Source: Candidatus Sulfopaludibacter sp. SbA4 (lineage in GTDB: Bacteria; Acidobacteriota; Terriglobia; Bryobacterales; Bryobacteraceae). Taken from it: a stretch of DNA of 39,035 nt. The stretch lies in NCBI GenBank assembly GCA_900290305.1, contig OMOG01000247.1:10842-49876 (forward strand). The letters are read 5' to 3'. Positions 24,056 through 33,569 of this stretch are shown piece after piece (position 1 is the stretch's first letter; the number at the start of each line of letters is the position of its first letter). The notes below the pieces were generated by a model, which saw only the letters and a list, made by a program, of their open reading frames with translations, searched no databases and was not told the DNA's origin. Made by a program: the position numbers and the translations under genes.

Positions 24056-25576
24056 TTAATTCCAGTAATTGCGGTCCAGGCTGCGGTACTGCACGGCTTC
24101 CGCGACATGCTTGGCCGAGACCGTTTCGCTGTGGTCGAGATCGGCCACGGTGCGCGCGACTTTGAGTACGCGGTCGTGCGCCCGCGCCGAAAGACCCATG
24201 CGGCGCACGGCCATCTCCAGCGTGCGCTCGCCCGAATCGTCGAGCGCGCACTGCTTGCGGATCAGGCGAACCGGCATGCGCGAGTTGTAGCATCCGCGAG
24301 CCTGCTGTACCGCGCGCGCCGCCGCCACGCGCCGGCGGATTTCAGCCGATGATTCCGCGGACGAGTTGCCGCGCAGCTCCTTGTAGGGAACCGCGGGAAC
24401 TTCCACATGGATATCGATGCGATCCAGAAGGGGTCCGCTGATCTTGCTCAGGTACTGCACGATCTGCGCGGGCGTGCACCGGCACTCGCGTGTCGCATCC
24501 CCGTAAAACCCGCACTTGCAGGGATTCATCCCGGCGAGCAGGAGGAAGCTCGACGGGAAGGCCAGCGTCATATTGGAACGCGCGATGGAAACGGACCCGT
24601 CCTCGATGGGCTGGCGCAGCGCTTCCAGCACGTCCCGCGGGAACTCGGGCAGCTCGTCCAGAAAGAGCACTCCGTTGTGCGCCAGGCTTACCTCGCCGGG
24701 ACGGGGAATTCCCGCCCCGCCGCCGAGGAGGCCGGCGTCCGAGATGCTGTGGTGGGGCGCGCGGAATGGCCTCCGGCTCAAAAGACCCGTCCCGCCGCTG
24801 AGCAACCCAGCGATGCTATGGATTTTCGTGGTCTCCAGCGCCTCGTCGAAGGTGAGCGGCGGCAGGATGCCGGCGAAGCGCTTGGCGAGCATCGTCTTCC
24901 CCGAACCCGGCGGCCCGATCATGAGCAGGTTGTGCGATCCCGCGGCCGCTACTTCCAAGGCTCGCTTGGTCATGGTCTGCCCGCGCACTTCCTGGAAATC
25001 GACGGCCGCGGCATCGTCCTCCGGCGGCAGGTTTGCCGCGGGGGAGGCCGGGACGAATGCCTCGGGGCGCGCGAGCAGATCCACGACCTCCGCCAGGTGC
25101 CGCACCCCGTAGACGCTGACGCCTTCCACTACCGCTGCTTCCGCGGCGTTCTCCGCGGGCACGATGAGATTGGGGATCGCCTTGTCGCGCGCGCATACGG
25201 CTACCGAGAGCGCCCCTCGGACCGGGCGGATGGTGCCATCGAGCGACAGTTCGCCGACCAGGATGTGTCCGTCGAGGTTCTTGACCGCGCCCATGGCGCC
25301 CAGAATCCCCAGCGCCACCGGCAGGTCGAAGCCCGCTCCTTCTTTGCGCACATTGGCCGGGGCGAGGTTGATGGTGAGCGTTTTGTTGGGGTAGCCGAAG
25401 CCGGAGTTGATGAGCGCGCTTTTGATACGCTCGCGGCTCTCGCGCACGGCTACGTCGGGCATGCCGACCATACGGGAGTCGCGCGCCGAGCCCGACAGGT
25501 ACATGTCGACTTCGACATCGATCAAATGAGCATCAATGCCATATACGGCGGCGCTGCGGGTCCTAAACAGCGCCAT
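24056..25576 (-). CDS. comM: YifB/ComM-family AAA+ Mg-chelatase-like protein
   Basis: A 506-residue protein of the YifB/ComM family. An N-terminal ChlI-like domain (about 20-170, with the family's [20 protein letters not shown]) leads into an AAA+ domain with Walker A GPPGSGKT (221-228) and Walker [11 protein letters not shown] near 313. The C-terminal domain has [18 protein letters not shown] Cys set ([11 protein letters not shown] ... CRC) may bind zinc. ComM is a hexameric helicase that promotes branch migration during natural transformation. The length is typical. It stands alone, converging with the sedolisin gene and divergent from tRNA-Asp. No good ribosome site precedes the ATG. Confidence 0.93.
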   Translation of the reverse strand: MALFRTRSAAVYGIDAHLIDVEVDMYLSGSARDSRMVGMPDVAVRESRERIKSALINSGFGYPNKTLTINLAPANVRKEGAGFDLPVALGILGAMGAVKNLDGHILVGELSLDGTIRPVRGALSVAVCARDKAIPNLIVPAENAAEAAVVEGVSVYGVRHLAEVVDLLARPEAFVPASPAANLPPEDDAAAVDFQEVRGQTMTKRALEVAAAGSHNLLMIGPPGSGKTMLAKRFAGILPPLTFDEALETTKIHSIAGLLSGGTGLLSRRPFRAPHHSISDAGLLGGGAGIPRPGEVSLAHNGVLFLDELPEFPRDVLEALRQPIEDGSVSIARSNMTLAFPSSFLLLAGMNPCKCGFYGDATRECRCTPAQIVQYLSKISGPLLDRIDIHVEVPAVPYKELRGNSSAESSAEIRRRVAAARAVQQARGCYNSRMPVRLIRKQCALDDSGERTLEMAVRRMGLSARAHDRVLKVARTVADLDHSETVSAKHVAEAVQYRSLDRNYWN

Positions 25577-25658
25577 GGGATTTGAAGGTTTTCGATTCCA
25601 CTACCAGTCATAGTGCGGGGGAGAGCGGTATTTCTCATGTTTGCGGGCCGGCCGGCAT

Positions 25659-25688
25659 TTGGAGCCTCGATGGCCGCCGTGTTACCAT
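25659..25688 (+). promoter_or_regulatory. Possible promoter of tRNA-Asp
   Basis: TTGGAG (25659-25664) and TACCAT (25683-25688) are spaced by 18 bases, and the tRNA begins 22 bases further on. Both boxes are 4/6 matches, so support is modest. Confidence 0.35.
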
Positions 25689-25709
25689 CAGATTGTCGCG
25701 TGACATCGC

Positions 25710-25794
<85 letters not shown>

Positions 25795-25975
25795 CAATCA
25801 CTTCCAAGCATTCCCCACATGCATTTTCGGCGTCTATTCGCCCGTGCTGCAGTAGCTGCTACAGTTTTGCGGCAAGCCATTGATCCGACGACGATTATCC
25901 GATGTACCGCACGAGTCTAATGCGAAGAAGCCCGCAGCGACGGCCCTAGCGTATACTGAAGCGAGGAGACAGCTC

Positions 25976-26287
25976 GTGACCGCTACTTTCGCAACGCAGA
26001 TTGAACTGGACGATCGGAGCGTCGCCTGGATCGCCGGCACGAAAGTAAAGGTAATCGAGGTTGTTCTGGACAAGATCGCCTCCGGATCGAGTCCAGAAGA
26101 GATCCACTTTCAGCACCCGAATCTCTCATTGGCTCAGATACATGGTGCGCTCACCTACTATTATGAAAACCAAGACATAATCGATGAGCAGATCAGGCGC
26201 GGATTGGAAAACTCCGATAAGCTCGCCGCCCATTTTTCCGACGCGGAGTTCCGGCGCAGGTTGGGTAATCTGAAGCGGTCCCATTGA
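25976..26287 (+). CDS. DUF433 antitoxin
   Basis: A 103-residue protein. The core RSVAWIAGTKVKVIEVVLDK with SPEEIHFQHPNLSLAQIHGA is the DUF433 fold, a short helix-turn-helix-like unit that usually acts as antitoxin for a PIN-like DUF5615 toxin. A C-terminal extension with DIIDEQIRRGLENSDKLAAH probably contacts the partner. I chose the GTG at 25976 because GAGGAG lies eight bases upstream; a longer frame from 25880 has no ribosome site. A TATACT at 25952-25957 could be its -10 box. The stop overlaps the toxin start. Confidence 0.82.
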   Translation: MTATFATQIELDDRSVAWIAGTKVKVIEVVLDKIASGSSPEEIHFQHPNLSLAQIHGALTYYYENQDIIDEQIRRGLENSDKLAAHFSDAEFRRRLGNLKRSH

Positions 26288-26634
26288 GCGTAGCGCTCTA
26301 CATGGACGTGCACATACGACGTGCGGTGACGTCCGCTTTGCGCCTGCGTTCGATAGACGTGCTGACGGCGCAGGAAGATGGCGCAGCGGAATTCGACGAT
26401 GACCTCTTATTGCAGCGGGCGACGGAGCTTGGTCGGGTCCTGGTCTCGCAAGATGAGGATCTCCTCCGCGAGGGAGCGCGGTGCATGAGGGAACAAAAGG
26501 CGTTCGCCGGGATCATCTACGCTCACCAGCTTCGGATCACAATCGGGCAGATGGTGGAAGATCTTGCGCTGATCGCAATAGCAACATCCAATGAAGAGTG
26601 GTCTGGCAAGATCGAATACTTGCCACTCGGATAA
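26284..26634 (+). CDS. DUF5615 PIN-like toxin
   Basis: A 116-residue PIN-like protein. Acidic residues expected at the active site are seen in LYMDVHI (Asp8), in LTAQEDGAAEFDDDLLLQRA and in VLVSQDEDLL. DUF5615 proteins are compact relatives of VapC nucleases and regularly follow a DUF433 antitoxin, as here. Translation probably begins at the TTG at 26284, which overlaps the antitoxin TGA; GTG 26290 and ATG 26302 are alternatives. The pair may help keep the islet in place, which is inference. The RNA target is unknown. Confidence 0.8.
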   Translation: MSVALYMDVHIRRAVTSALRLRSIDVLTAQEDGAAEFDDDLLLQRATELGRVLVSQDEDLLREGARCMREQKAFAGIIYAHQLRITIGQMVEDLALIAIATSNEEWSGKIEYLPLG

Positions 26635-26724
26635 TGAGGGAAGTATCGTGCTAATACTTCAGCGGCTCCTTGAGTCGACCAAGTCGGCCACAGGATCGCC
26701 ACCTACCAAGTGAAGGGCATTTTC

Positions 26725-27230
26725 CTAGTCGCCCCCGAAGTTCACGCGGGTTATCTCCGCTACTCGATACTCCTCCGGTGAGTCCTCCCATTTCGCATCG
26801 GGCCCTATTTCCAGTAATGATAAACGGCCTCGGTCAATACCTTGCACGCGGCCTATCCAACACACCTCCAGGTCAACCTGTTCGCGGTGGATGGTTACCA
26901 GCGGGAATGCGCGGCCGGCCGACAGGAGAAGTTCTTCGATGCTTCCGACGCTGACGCGCGGTTTCTTCGGTCTACGTTCACTGCGCTTCTTCAAAGCGGT
27001 CTCGACAAATGTGGCGTAGGGGTCAGGCCGCAAGTCCTTCACATCAGCGCAGCGAATGCATTCGAAGCCGTCGCATCGTATCCGATCGCTGACTGGCGCG
27101 AGCAAAAGAAACGTGGCCCGACATCCATGACGTACCCTTGGATGGTCGAGGTCTCAAATCGCCTTGAAAATCGAACGAAGCATCGGGCACGCATCGCGTC
27201 CACCAGTTCCGACGAGCGTTTTGTGGGCAT
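26725..27230 (-). pseudogene. Hypothetical protein, frameshifted in an A/T run
   Basis: Two minus-strand frames combine into one protein. The upstream frame gives ELVDAMRARCFVRFSRRFET and GYVMDVGPRFF. The downstream frame continues LLAPVSDRIRCDGFECIRCA, with DPYATFVETALKK, and ends in LLEIGPDAKWEDSPEEYRVA and EITRVNFGGD. The junction lies in the run at about 27104-27110, where one missing T would explain the shift. The continuous amino-acid character on both sides suggests a real gene of about 168 codons. I do not recognise a named domain. An indel error in the run is as likely as true decay. Confidence 0.5.
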
Positions 27231-27334
27231 TTTGAACTGCAGCAACCACTGTAGCAGGCCGCAAATAGCGTCGTGGGGCCACAGCTAAGATGTTGAAACC
27301 CGACTTGATCCGCGACGGCGCGTCATCTAGCCTT

Positions 27335-27390
27335 CGGCCCGTCACGTCGGGGGTCGCGGGTTCGAACCCCGTCGTCCCCGCCATTCCTTT
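27335..27390 (+). repeat. Direct repeat, right copy (partial tRNA-Asp)
   Basis: This is a 56-bp copy of the tRNA-Asp 3' half, with anticodon loop CCGTCAC, T arm, acceptor 3' strand and CCA, 54/56 identical to 25739-25794. The 5' half of a tRNA is not present upstream, so it is a tRNA fragment and not a second functional gene. Confidence 0.85.
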
Positions 27391-27611
27391 TCATCACCCA
27401 CTTCCAAAGGCCCGCTGCCGGACGTGCGCCCAGCCCATGCCATGTCTTGCCAGACCTGACGCCGACTGGGGCAAATCGCGATTGGTCAAACAGCCGTGTT
27501 TCATAAATTGCCCACTTTTGTTTCACAATGCAATACAGATCCAAAAATATCGCTAAAGATTGAAGATTTACGACCCATCCGGCGCTTTTTGTGCTATGGA
27601 TTATAAGCATT

Positions 27612-30600
27612 ATGCTTCACGCGTCCCGCAAAGCCTTCGCCGTTCTGGCGCTGATTTCGTCAGGCCTGCCCTTGTTTGGGCAGACCGGTCTGGGATCGAT
27701 TACCGGAGAAGTGGTGGACCCCACCGGCGCCAATCTTCCTCACGCCAGTCTTCGGCTGGTGGAAACATCCACGCAAACCGTCTTCGCAACCGAGGCCAAC
27801 GGCGAGGGCATCTTTACTTTCCCGTCGGTCGCGGTGGGGCACTATACCCTGACCATAAAAGCCGCGGGGTTCCGGGACAGGCAGATGGACAACCTGGATG
27901 TCAGCGCCTACCAGCAGGTTTCGCTGGGGAAGTTGACCCTGGAAGTCGGACAAGGGCCGGTCGAAACCGTCACCGTAACGGCCAACCAGGACCTGGTGAA
28001 GGACACGGCCGCGCGCATGGATGCGATTGAGGCCGCGCAGGTGAACGATGTTCCGCTGGCCGGCCGCAACTGGGTCACTCTGCTGAAGGTCGTCCCGGGC
28101 GCCAATGCGATTACGTCCACCAACAACAGCATCGCGTTTAACGGGCGCGAGTATACGGCCACGGGCTACGCCGATTTCCGAATCAACGGCAAGCCGGTGG
28201 GAACGACGCAAGTGAACCTGGATGGCGGCAGCATCGTGGACCAGGGCAGCGACGCCAAGACCACGGTTGCTCCCAGCGCCGAATCCATTGAGGAAGTCTC
28301 GGTGCTGACCAACAACTTTCAGGCGCAGTATGGATACCGCGCCGGCAATGTAATCAACGTGATTACCAAGTCGGGCACCAACCAGTTCCACGGCATGGGG
28401 TTCGACGATTTTCGCAACGAGGATCTGAACGCCAATAGCTGGTCCAACAACTGCGTGGCCTGCGGCACGGCCATTCCACGTCCCAAGTACCGCTACAACT
28501 ATGTCGGCGGCAACCTTGGCGGGCCTATCAAAAAGAACAAACTGTTCTTCTTCGCCAACTACGAAAACTTCATCCAGACCACCCCCACTAACACCACGCA
28601 AAGCCGCACGCCTACCGATCTGGAGCGGCAAGGAGACTTTTCGCAGACTATCAATCCGAGCACCGGGAAACAGCAGGTGATTTACCAACCCGGCACGCAA
28701 CTCACCAACGGAGCCAACGGGATCCCCTTCCCCGGCAATGTGATTCCCGCCTCGATGATCAACCCGCTGGGCACGGCCGTCATGAAGTTGTTTCCCGAGC
28801 CGAACTTAGTGGGCAGCCTCACCAACAACTACAATTTCGAGTCTCAGACCACCATGCCCCGGTGGGACCTTACCGGCAAAGGCGATTGGAACATCAACGA
28901 AAGTACCCGGATCTCCGGGCGATTCACCGAGGATGGAGGAACGGAGGCTGGTCCCAACATCAACATCACCTCTGGAAACCTGACCGATGCCATTCTCAAA
29001 CGGCCCCGGCCGGACCGCGCCGCGGCGGGCACCCTCACCCATACTTTCTCACCCACCTTCGTGATGGACGCCCTGGTTGCCTGGAGCTTCGATCGCGTGG
29101 ATTGGATCCTGGTGAATCCGCAGGCTCTCACCAAGAAGGCCACCGGGCTGGAGGGTCTTCCACTGACCTACACGCCGACCAACGATATTTTGCCGGCCAT
29201 GACTTTCGGCACTTATCCGAATTTCGCGTTTCCCCGCACTCCGGCGGACTCCTACACCAACGAATACCAGTTTTCGAGTAACTTCACCTGGTCGAAAGGC
29301 ACGCACATCGTCAAGTTTGGCATCCTGCACATCCGCAACTACAAGAACGAGGATGACAGCAGCGGTCCCGGCGCCGGCAATGACAAGGGAACGTTCGACT
29401 TCTCGCCCAACGCGAACAGCCCGTTCGACACCGGATTCGGACCCTCCAACCTACTCTTGGGCTCGCTGAACAGCTTCACTCAGACGCAGTATATCGCGCA
29501 CAAAGATGCGGCCTACGAGGATACCGACTTCTATATTCAGGACACCTGGAAGGTAAAGCACAACCTGACATTCGATTACGGCGTGCGTATTTACCACATG
29601 CCGTCGCAGCACGAGCTCGATCCCTCGAAGACCAACGACGCGACCTTCGTGCCCAGCCTGTGGACCGCCAGCCAGGCGGTGCGCCTGTATGTGCTCGACC
29701 CCGCCAACCCCAAGCTGGTTATCGATCCGGCGAATCCGAACAATCCTCTGCCTGCCACGTTGACCAACATTTTGAAGTACACCATCGTCCCCGGCTCGGG
29801 CAATCCGCGAGATGGAGTAGCCCCCTTCGGCACCAACGGCATCGGGAACGCGGGCATCCTCGATCCCAAATTTCTGCTATTCGCTCCGCGCGGCGGTTTT
29901 GCATGGTCGCCGATGGGCAGTGACAAGACTGTGATCCGCGGCGGCTTCGGCTGGGGCTACAATCGCCCCAACATCGCGCAGGCACTCAATGCCTTCGAAA
30001 ACGGCAACGCCCAACAATCCAGCATCGTGCTCACCAGCCTGGCTACGCTGTCGGCGCCATCCAACGTGAGTCCCATCGGGATTCTCAGCCTTGGGGCGAC
30101 AGACTCATCCAGCCGGAAAGTGCCGACCATTTACGATTACAGCCTGTCGGTGCAGCGCCTGTTGCCGGGACAGATGATGCTGGACGTGGCTTATGTCGGC
30201 AACCAGCAACGCCACCAGCCCATCCAGTTCAATTTGAACGCCGTGCCGCTGCACGCCGCGTACCTGCCGCAGTATATCGATCCCAGCAACCCGGGCAGCA
30301 ATTTTGCGGGCACGATCTCGGCAAGTAATCCGGGCGCTCTGCCGGGCAGCAATGCCGCGGATCCCTCGATCATGCGTCCGTATCCCGGGTACAACTCCCT
30401 GACCATGAACGAAAACAGCGGCAACGCGCACTATAATTCGATGCAGGTTACGCTCGGCAAGCGCCTCAGCCACGGTCTTTCATTCCAAGCGGCCTACACC
30501 TTGGCCAAGACCGCGGGGAACCTCGAGAATCAAGGCCTGTTCAGCTCCAACTGGCAGAAGTACACGGGCTACGTCCTGGCCAACGATCGCGAGCACGTAT

Positions 30601-31262
30601 TCAACGCCAGCTATACGTACGATATACCGAAAATATCGCACGCCCTGCACTTTAACAACGGGTTCGGGCGGCGCGTCTTGGACGACTGGCGTTTCGCGGG
30701 GGTATTCACGGCCTTCAGCGGCGCGCCGTACTCCCCGTCTTTCAGCATCCAGCAGGCCAACAGCACGACTAACGTGAGCCTCGGGAATATTTTCCTGGGC
30801 ACGGGGGATCTCACGCCGCGCCTCGAAGCCACTGGTTCGCCGAACTCCGCAAGCGGGCCCACGTATTTCAATGCCGCGGGGCTCGGACTTCCCGCACTTG
30901 CCTCGGATGGAACCGGTCCGCGCAACTTCCTGAATGGTCTCGGAAGCTTCACCAACGACATGAGCCTCATCAAAACGATCAAGATCACCGAGAAGCAGGG
31001 GTTTGAACTGCGCATCAACGCGTTCAACCCATTCAACCAGGTGCGGCGGATCAATACCAACACGTCGATTCAGTACAAAGCCAACGGCCCAACCTACGCC
31101 AGCGGATTCACGATCATCAATACCGGCGATCAACTGGCAGCCAACCAGGTCGCAGCGGGTAAGCCTGCATTCCAAGGCTATATCAATGGCGAAGGCCTGG
31201 TCTCACTAACGAACGTCCAACCCATGCGCATCATCGAGCTCGGACTTCGCTTCCGTTTCTAG
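27612..31262 (+). CDS. TonB-dependent receptor with carboxypeptidase-regulatory-like domain (Oar-like)
   Basis: An outer-membrane protein of about 1216 residues. A signal peptide ending near PLFGQ precedes a carboxypeptidase-regulatory-like beta sandwich (GSITGEVVDPTGANLPHASL), then a plug domain (DVPLAGRNWVTLLKV; SAESIEEVSVLTNNFQAQYG; NVINVITKSGTNQFHG) and a long beta-barrel ending in an aromatic residue (IIELGLRFRF), as needed for outer-membrane assembly. Acidobacteria encode many such receptors, thought to import glycans, peptides or siderophores. The start at 27612 suits the signal peptide; 27591 is an upstream in-frame ATG. Neither has a clear ribosome site. The substrate is not visible. 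The upstream 220 bp (27391-27611) is A/T-rich and probably holds the promoter. Confidence 0.9.
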   Translation: MLHASRKAFAVLALISSGLPLFGQTGLGSITGEVVDPTGANLPHASLRLVETSTQTVFATEANGEGIFTFPSVAVGHYTLTIKAAGFRDRQMDNLDVSAYQQVSLGKLTLEVGQGPVETVTVTANQDLVKDTAARMDAIEAAQVNDVPLAGRNWVTLLKVVPGANAITSTNNSIAFNGREYTATGYADFRINGKPVGTTQVNLDGGSIVDQGSDAKTTVAPSAESIEEVSVLTNNFQAQYGYRAGNVINVITKSGTNQFHGMGFDDFRNEDLNANSWSNNCVACGTAIPRPKYRYNYVGGNLGGPIKKNKLFFFANYENFIQTTPTNTTQSRTPTDLERQGDFSQTINPSTGKQQVIYQPGTQLTNGANGIPFPGNVIPASMINPLGTAVMKLFPEPNLVGSLTNNYNFESQTTMPRWDLTGKGDWNINESTRISGRFTEDGGTEAGPNINITSGNLTDAILKRPRPDRAAAGTLTHTFSPTFVMDALVAWSFDRVDWILVNPQALTKKATGLEGLPLTYTPTNDILPAMTFGTYPNFAFPRTPADSYTNEYQFSSNFTWSKGTHIVKFGILHIRNYKNEDDSSGPGAGNDKGTFDFSPNANSPFDTGFGPSNLLLGSLNSFTQTQYIAHKDAAYEDTDFYIQDTWKVKHNLTFDYGVRIYHMPSQHELDPSKTNDATFVPSLWTASQAVRLYVLDPANPKLVIDPANPNNPLPATLTNILKYTIVPGSGNPRDGVAPFGTNGIGNAGILDPKFLLFAPRGGFAWSPMGSDKTVIRGGFGWGYNRPNIAQALNAFENGNAQQSSIVLTSLATLSAPSNVSPIGILSLGATDSSSRKVPTIYDYSLSVQRLLPGQMMLDVAYVGNQQRHQPIQFNLNAVPLHAAYLPQYIDPSNPGSNFAGTISASNPGALPGSNAADPSIMRPYPGYNSLTMNENSGNAHYNSMQVTLGKRLSHGLSFQAAYTLAKTAGNLENQGLFSSNWQKYTGYVLANDREHVFNASYTYDIPKISHALHFNNGFGRRVLDDWRFAGVFTAFSGAPYSPSFSIQQANSTTNVSLGNIFLGTGDLTPRLEATGSPNSASGPTYFNAAGLGLPALASDGTGPRNFLNGLGSFTNDMSLIKTIKITEKQGFELRINAFNPFNQVRRINTNTSIQYKANGPTYASGFTIINTGDQLAANQVAAGKPAFQGYINGEGLVSLTNVQPMRIIELGLRFRF

Positions 31263-31330
31263 GTACCCGACCGCGTGATGTTGTGCGCCTGCCGGAAAGC
31301 CACTCCCTCACCGGGGTGCCCTCTGGGCCG

Positions 31331-31364
31331 GGCTCCGTTCGGAGCCGCGAGCGTTAGCGAGCGG
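31331..31364. repeat. Hairpin plus short repeat downstream of the TonB receptor
   Basis: GGCTCC (31331-31336) pairs with GGAGCC (31341-31346). Next, GCGAGCG occurs twice (31347-31353, 31357-31363). There is no T-run, so it is not a standard terminator; it resembles small intergenic repeat elements of acidobacterial genomes. Confidence 0.4.
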
Positions 31365-31502
31365 TTTCGGATTCGCATCGAATCTCGCGGTGGCGCGGCG
31401 GAGTCTGGCAGCCTTTTGAATCGCGTCTACTCTTATCATGGCGCAAGAAATACTAAGTTCGGGGGATGGGAAACGGTAGTACGTTTATAGTCAAATGTTG
31501 CC

Positions 31503-33029
31503 ATGGTCCTTTCCGTGAGGGAAGTCCGTCTGATACCTCACATCTTCGGGCTGCTCCTTGTCCTGGCGCCTCTCTACGGGGATAATCCCCCGCAGCAGGA
31601 GCCTCGTATGGTGGACCTCAACGTGGTCGCAATCGATAACCACGGGCAGATGGTCACCGATTTGACCCGCGACGAACTTCACGTGACCGACTCCGGGAAG
31701 CCGCAGTCCATCGCCTTCTTTCGCCACCGCGACGGCGGAAGCGGGCTGATCCCGACACTCGAGCCCGGCGAGTTTTCCAACCGCAGCGCGGGCAACATCC
31801 CGCGCGCCACCCTGATTCTCTTCGACCTGATGAATGAGAAATTTGGCACACGAGGACTCGCCGCCAATCAACTGGTTCACGACCTCGAGTCCCTGGAAAC
31901 GGCCGATTTCGTGTATCTGTATCTCTTGACCCTCGAGGGCCGCTTGTACCCGGTCCACGGCCTTCCCGGCGTGCGACCCGAATCCAGTCCGGCGGGAGGC
32001 GCCCCCTGGACCCGTCAGATCAAGCCCATGTTGGACCAGGCGATGCGGGCCGTGTTGCAGACCCGGCCGGTCGACATGGACGTCGCCGTCCGCGTGCAAC
32101 TCACCTACATGGCGCTGGATCAGATCGCGGTCGCATTGTCGAGGGTGCCGGGCCGCAAGAGTATCGTCTGGATTACAGACGGCGTGCCGATCGAACTGGG
32201 CCCGAACCGCTCCGATACAGGCGACTTTGTCGATTTCACACCCCTGCTGCGGCAGATGAGCGAGACCTTCGACCGCTCCGGCGTCGCCATCTATCCGGTG
32301 CGCCAGGTCATGATCGGCAGCCCCGACAACGTGGATGGCGCTAACCGCAGCGGCATAAGCAGCATCGCGACTCTCGATCAGTTCGCCGGGATGACGGGCG
32401 GCCGCCCCGATGCCGGCAAAGACATCGGCGCCGCCCTCCGGCAGGCCATCATCGACACCCGCACCAGCTACCAGGTCGGATACTTCCCGCCGGAGAAGAA
32501 CTGGGACGACAAGTTCCACAAACTCCGTCTCACGTGCACGCGCAAGGGAGTGCGCATCCAGGCTAAGACCGGCTATTACGCCTGGCGGGAAGCGCCGGGC
32601 GCCAAATCCGAGCAGGCCATCGGCTCAGTCGTCTCGACCACCTTCGATGCGGCTGAAATCGGGCTGCGCGCCCGCTTGTCGCCTGGTCCGGATGGCGCTC
32701 GCACGGCGCGCCTCGACGCGCATATCGATGCCCAAGATGTCGCTCTGGTCCATGAAGGGGATTTCTACGACGCACAACTGCGGTTCGCGGTCGTCGGCTA
32801 TAGCCCGGGCGTACAGCCCCAGACCGGGCCGGTGACTCCTCTCGATCTCCATTACACCGCCCAGGACCGTGACCAGGCATTGCGGCAGGGCATTGGCTTC
32901 GTTCAGAACCTGAATCTCCCGGAGGAGATAAAGGCCGTCCGCCTGATTGTCTTCGACCGCGGCTCCAACGCCATCGGATCGGTGACGGTGCCCGTCCCGG
33001 AGGCGGTCCCGGGCAAGCCGAATCCGTAG
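31503..33029 (+). CDS. VWFA-related acidobacterial protein (TIGR03436-like)
   Basis: A 508-residue secreted or surface protein. After a signal-like hydrophobic start, the family opening is seen as VDLNVVAIDNHGQMVTDLTR and DELHVTDSGKPQSIAFF. A von Willebrand type A region follows (ATLILFDLMNEKFGTRG; GRKSIVWITDGVPIELG) with a degenerate metal-site motif, then ALRQAIIDTRTSYQVGYFPP and VRIQAKTGYYAW, all typical of TIGR03436. The family is abundant in acidobacteria and its function is unknown; VWFA domains usually bind proteins. The ATG at 31503 lacks a strong ribosome site. It lies 240 bp after the TonB receptor, possibly on its own promoter (TATAGT near 31483). Confidence 0.85.
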   Translation: MVLSVREVRLIPHIFGLLLVLAPLYGDNPPQQEPRMVDLNVVAIDNHGQMVTDLTRDELHVTDSGKPQSIAFFRHRDGGSGLIPTLEPGEFSNRSAGNIPRATLILFDLMNEKFGTRGLAANQLVHDLESLETADFVYLYLLTLEGRLYPVHGLPGVRPESSPAGGAPWTRQIKPMLDQAMRAVLQTRPVDMDVAVRVQLTYMALDQIAVALSRVPGRKSIVWITDGVPIELGPNRSDTGDFVDFTPLLRQMSETFDRSGVAIYPVRQVMIGSPDNVDGANRSGISSIATLDQFAGMTGGRPDAGKDIGAALRQAIIDTRTSYQVGYFPPEKNWDDKFHKLRLTCTRKGVRIQAKTGYYAWREAPGAKSEQAIGSVVSTTFDAAEIGLRARLSPGPDGARTARLDAHIDAQDVALVHEGDFYDAQLRFAVVGYSPGVQPQTGPVTPLDLHYTAQDRDQALRQGIGFVQNLNLPEEIKAVRLIVFDRGSNAIGSVTVPVPEAVPGKPNP

Positions 33030-33034
33030 ACGCC

Positions 33035-33256
33035 TCAGGCGACTTCGGCGTACTCCAGCGCATGCTCGGTCTGCGGAAGACCTGTGTTGTCCGCCTTCGA
33101 CAGCGGCACTTCTCGAAGATGCAGTGGATCCAATCCGCGCGCCGGATGCCGCAGGCTCCAGCCGTTCTCCTGGGCCGGGAAAACTACCCAGCCACCTCCC
33201 GGAACGTACGCCACAAAGCGGCGCGGATGCATTGCACTTCGATATAGCTTGATCAC
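33035..33256 (-). CDS. Small conserved-looking hypothetical protein
   Basis: A 73-residue protein beginning at GTG 33256, with GGAAGGGG about six bases upstream. It reads LYRSAMHPRRFVAYVPGGGW then VVFPAQENGWSLRHPARGLD and HLREVPL. This pattern resembles a small family I associate with soil acidobacteria, but I cannot name a domain. It converges with the VWFA-related gene, their stops being 5 bp apart. No membrane segment or signal peptide is visible. Function is unknown. Confidence 0.6.
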   Translation of the reverse strand: MIKLYRSAMHPRRFVAYVPGGGWVVFPAQENGWSLRHPARGLDPLHLREVPLSKADNTGLPQTEHALEYAEVA

Positions 33257-33569
33257 TTCAGCCCCTTCCTGGCAACGTCAATGCCATTCGAGTTAAAAGT
33301 ATCCGAAATTGCCGGAAAGTTCAACAGAAACTATGTGGGGAGATGTGGAATACCCCTACACGCGGGTAATTGTGACTTGAACCATAAAATGGCCGTTTTG
33401 AACCATAATGTGGCCGGCGATTATTCTGACACCCTAGCGCCAAAGGTAAACCACCCAGAGCTGGATCGGTAAACGATACGCGACTAATCGCGGGTCACGG
33501 TTCGCGCCCCAGCCATCCCAAGCCGCACTTGCCCCACAGCGATATTTTCGAGGGTGGTCGTTTGCCAGG
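33257..33569. other. Intergenic region with possible IS21-type end
   Basis: There is no gene in 313 bp. The middle contains two direct repeats of the TTGAACCATAA...TGGCC type (see the separate entry) followed by GATTATTCTGACACC. The rest shows no feature I can support; the left part should hold the promoter of the small minus-strand gene. Confidence 0.5.
33377..33415. repeat. Two 18-bp direct repeats, possible IS21-family terminal repeats
   Basis: Positions 33377-33394 and 33398-33415 match at 16 of 18 bases with a 21-bp period. Read on the minus strand, the segment runs TGTCAGAATAATCGCC, then GGCCACATTATGGTTCAA and GGCCATTTTATGGTTCAA. Tandem terminal repeats just inside a TG-starting end are typical of IS21-family elements. 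No istA or istB is nearby, so it would be an orphan end. Confidence 0.4.

Noticed and set aside
27310-27334. 5' half of a second tRNA-Asp before the right repeat
   Set aside because: Some bases could pair with the acceptor strand, but the D arm is missing and the distance is about five bases short; only the 3' half is a true copy.
31275-31490. 71-codon plus-strand frame after the TonB receptor
   Set aside because: It runs through hairpin repeats and has no family feature or ribosome site.
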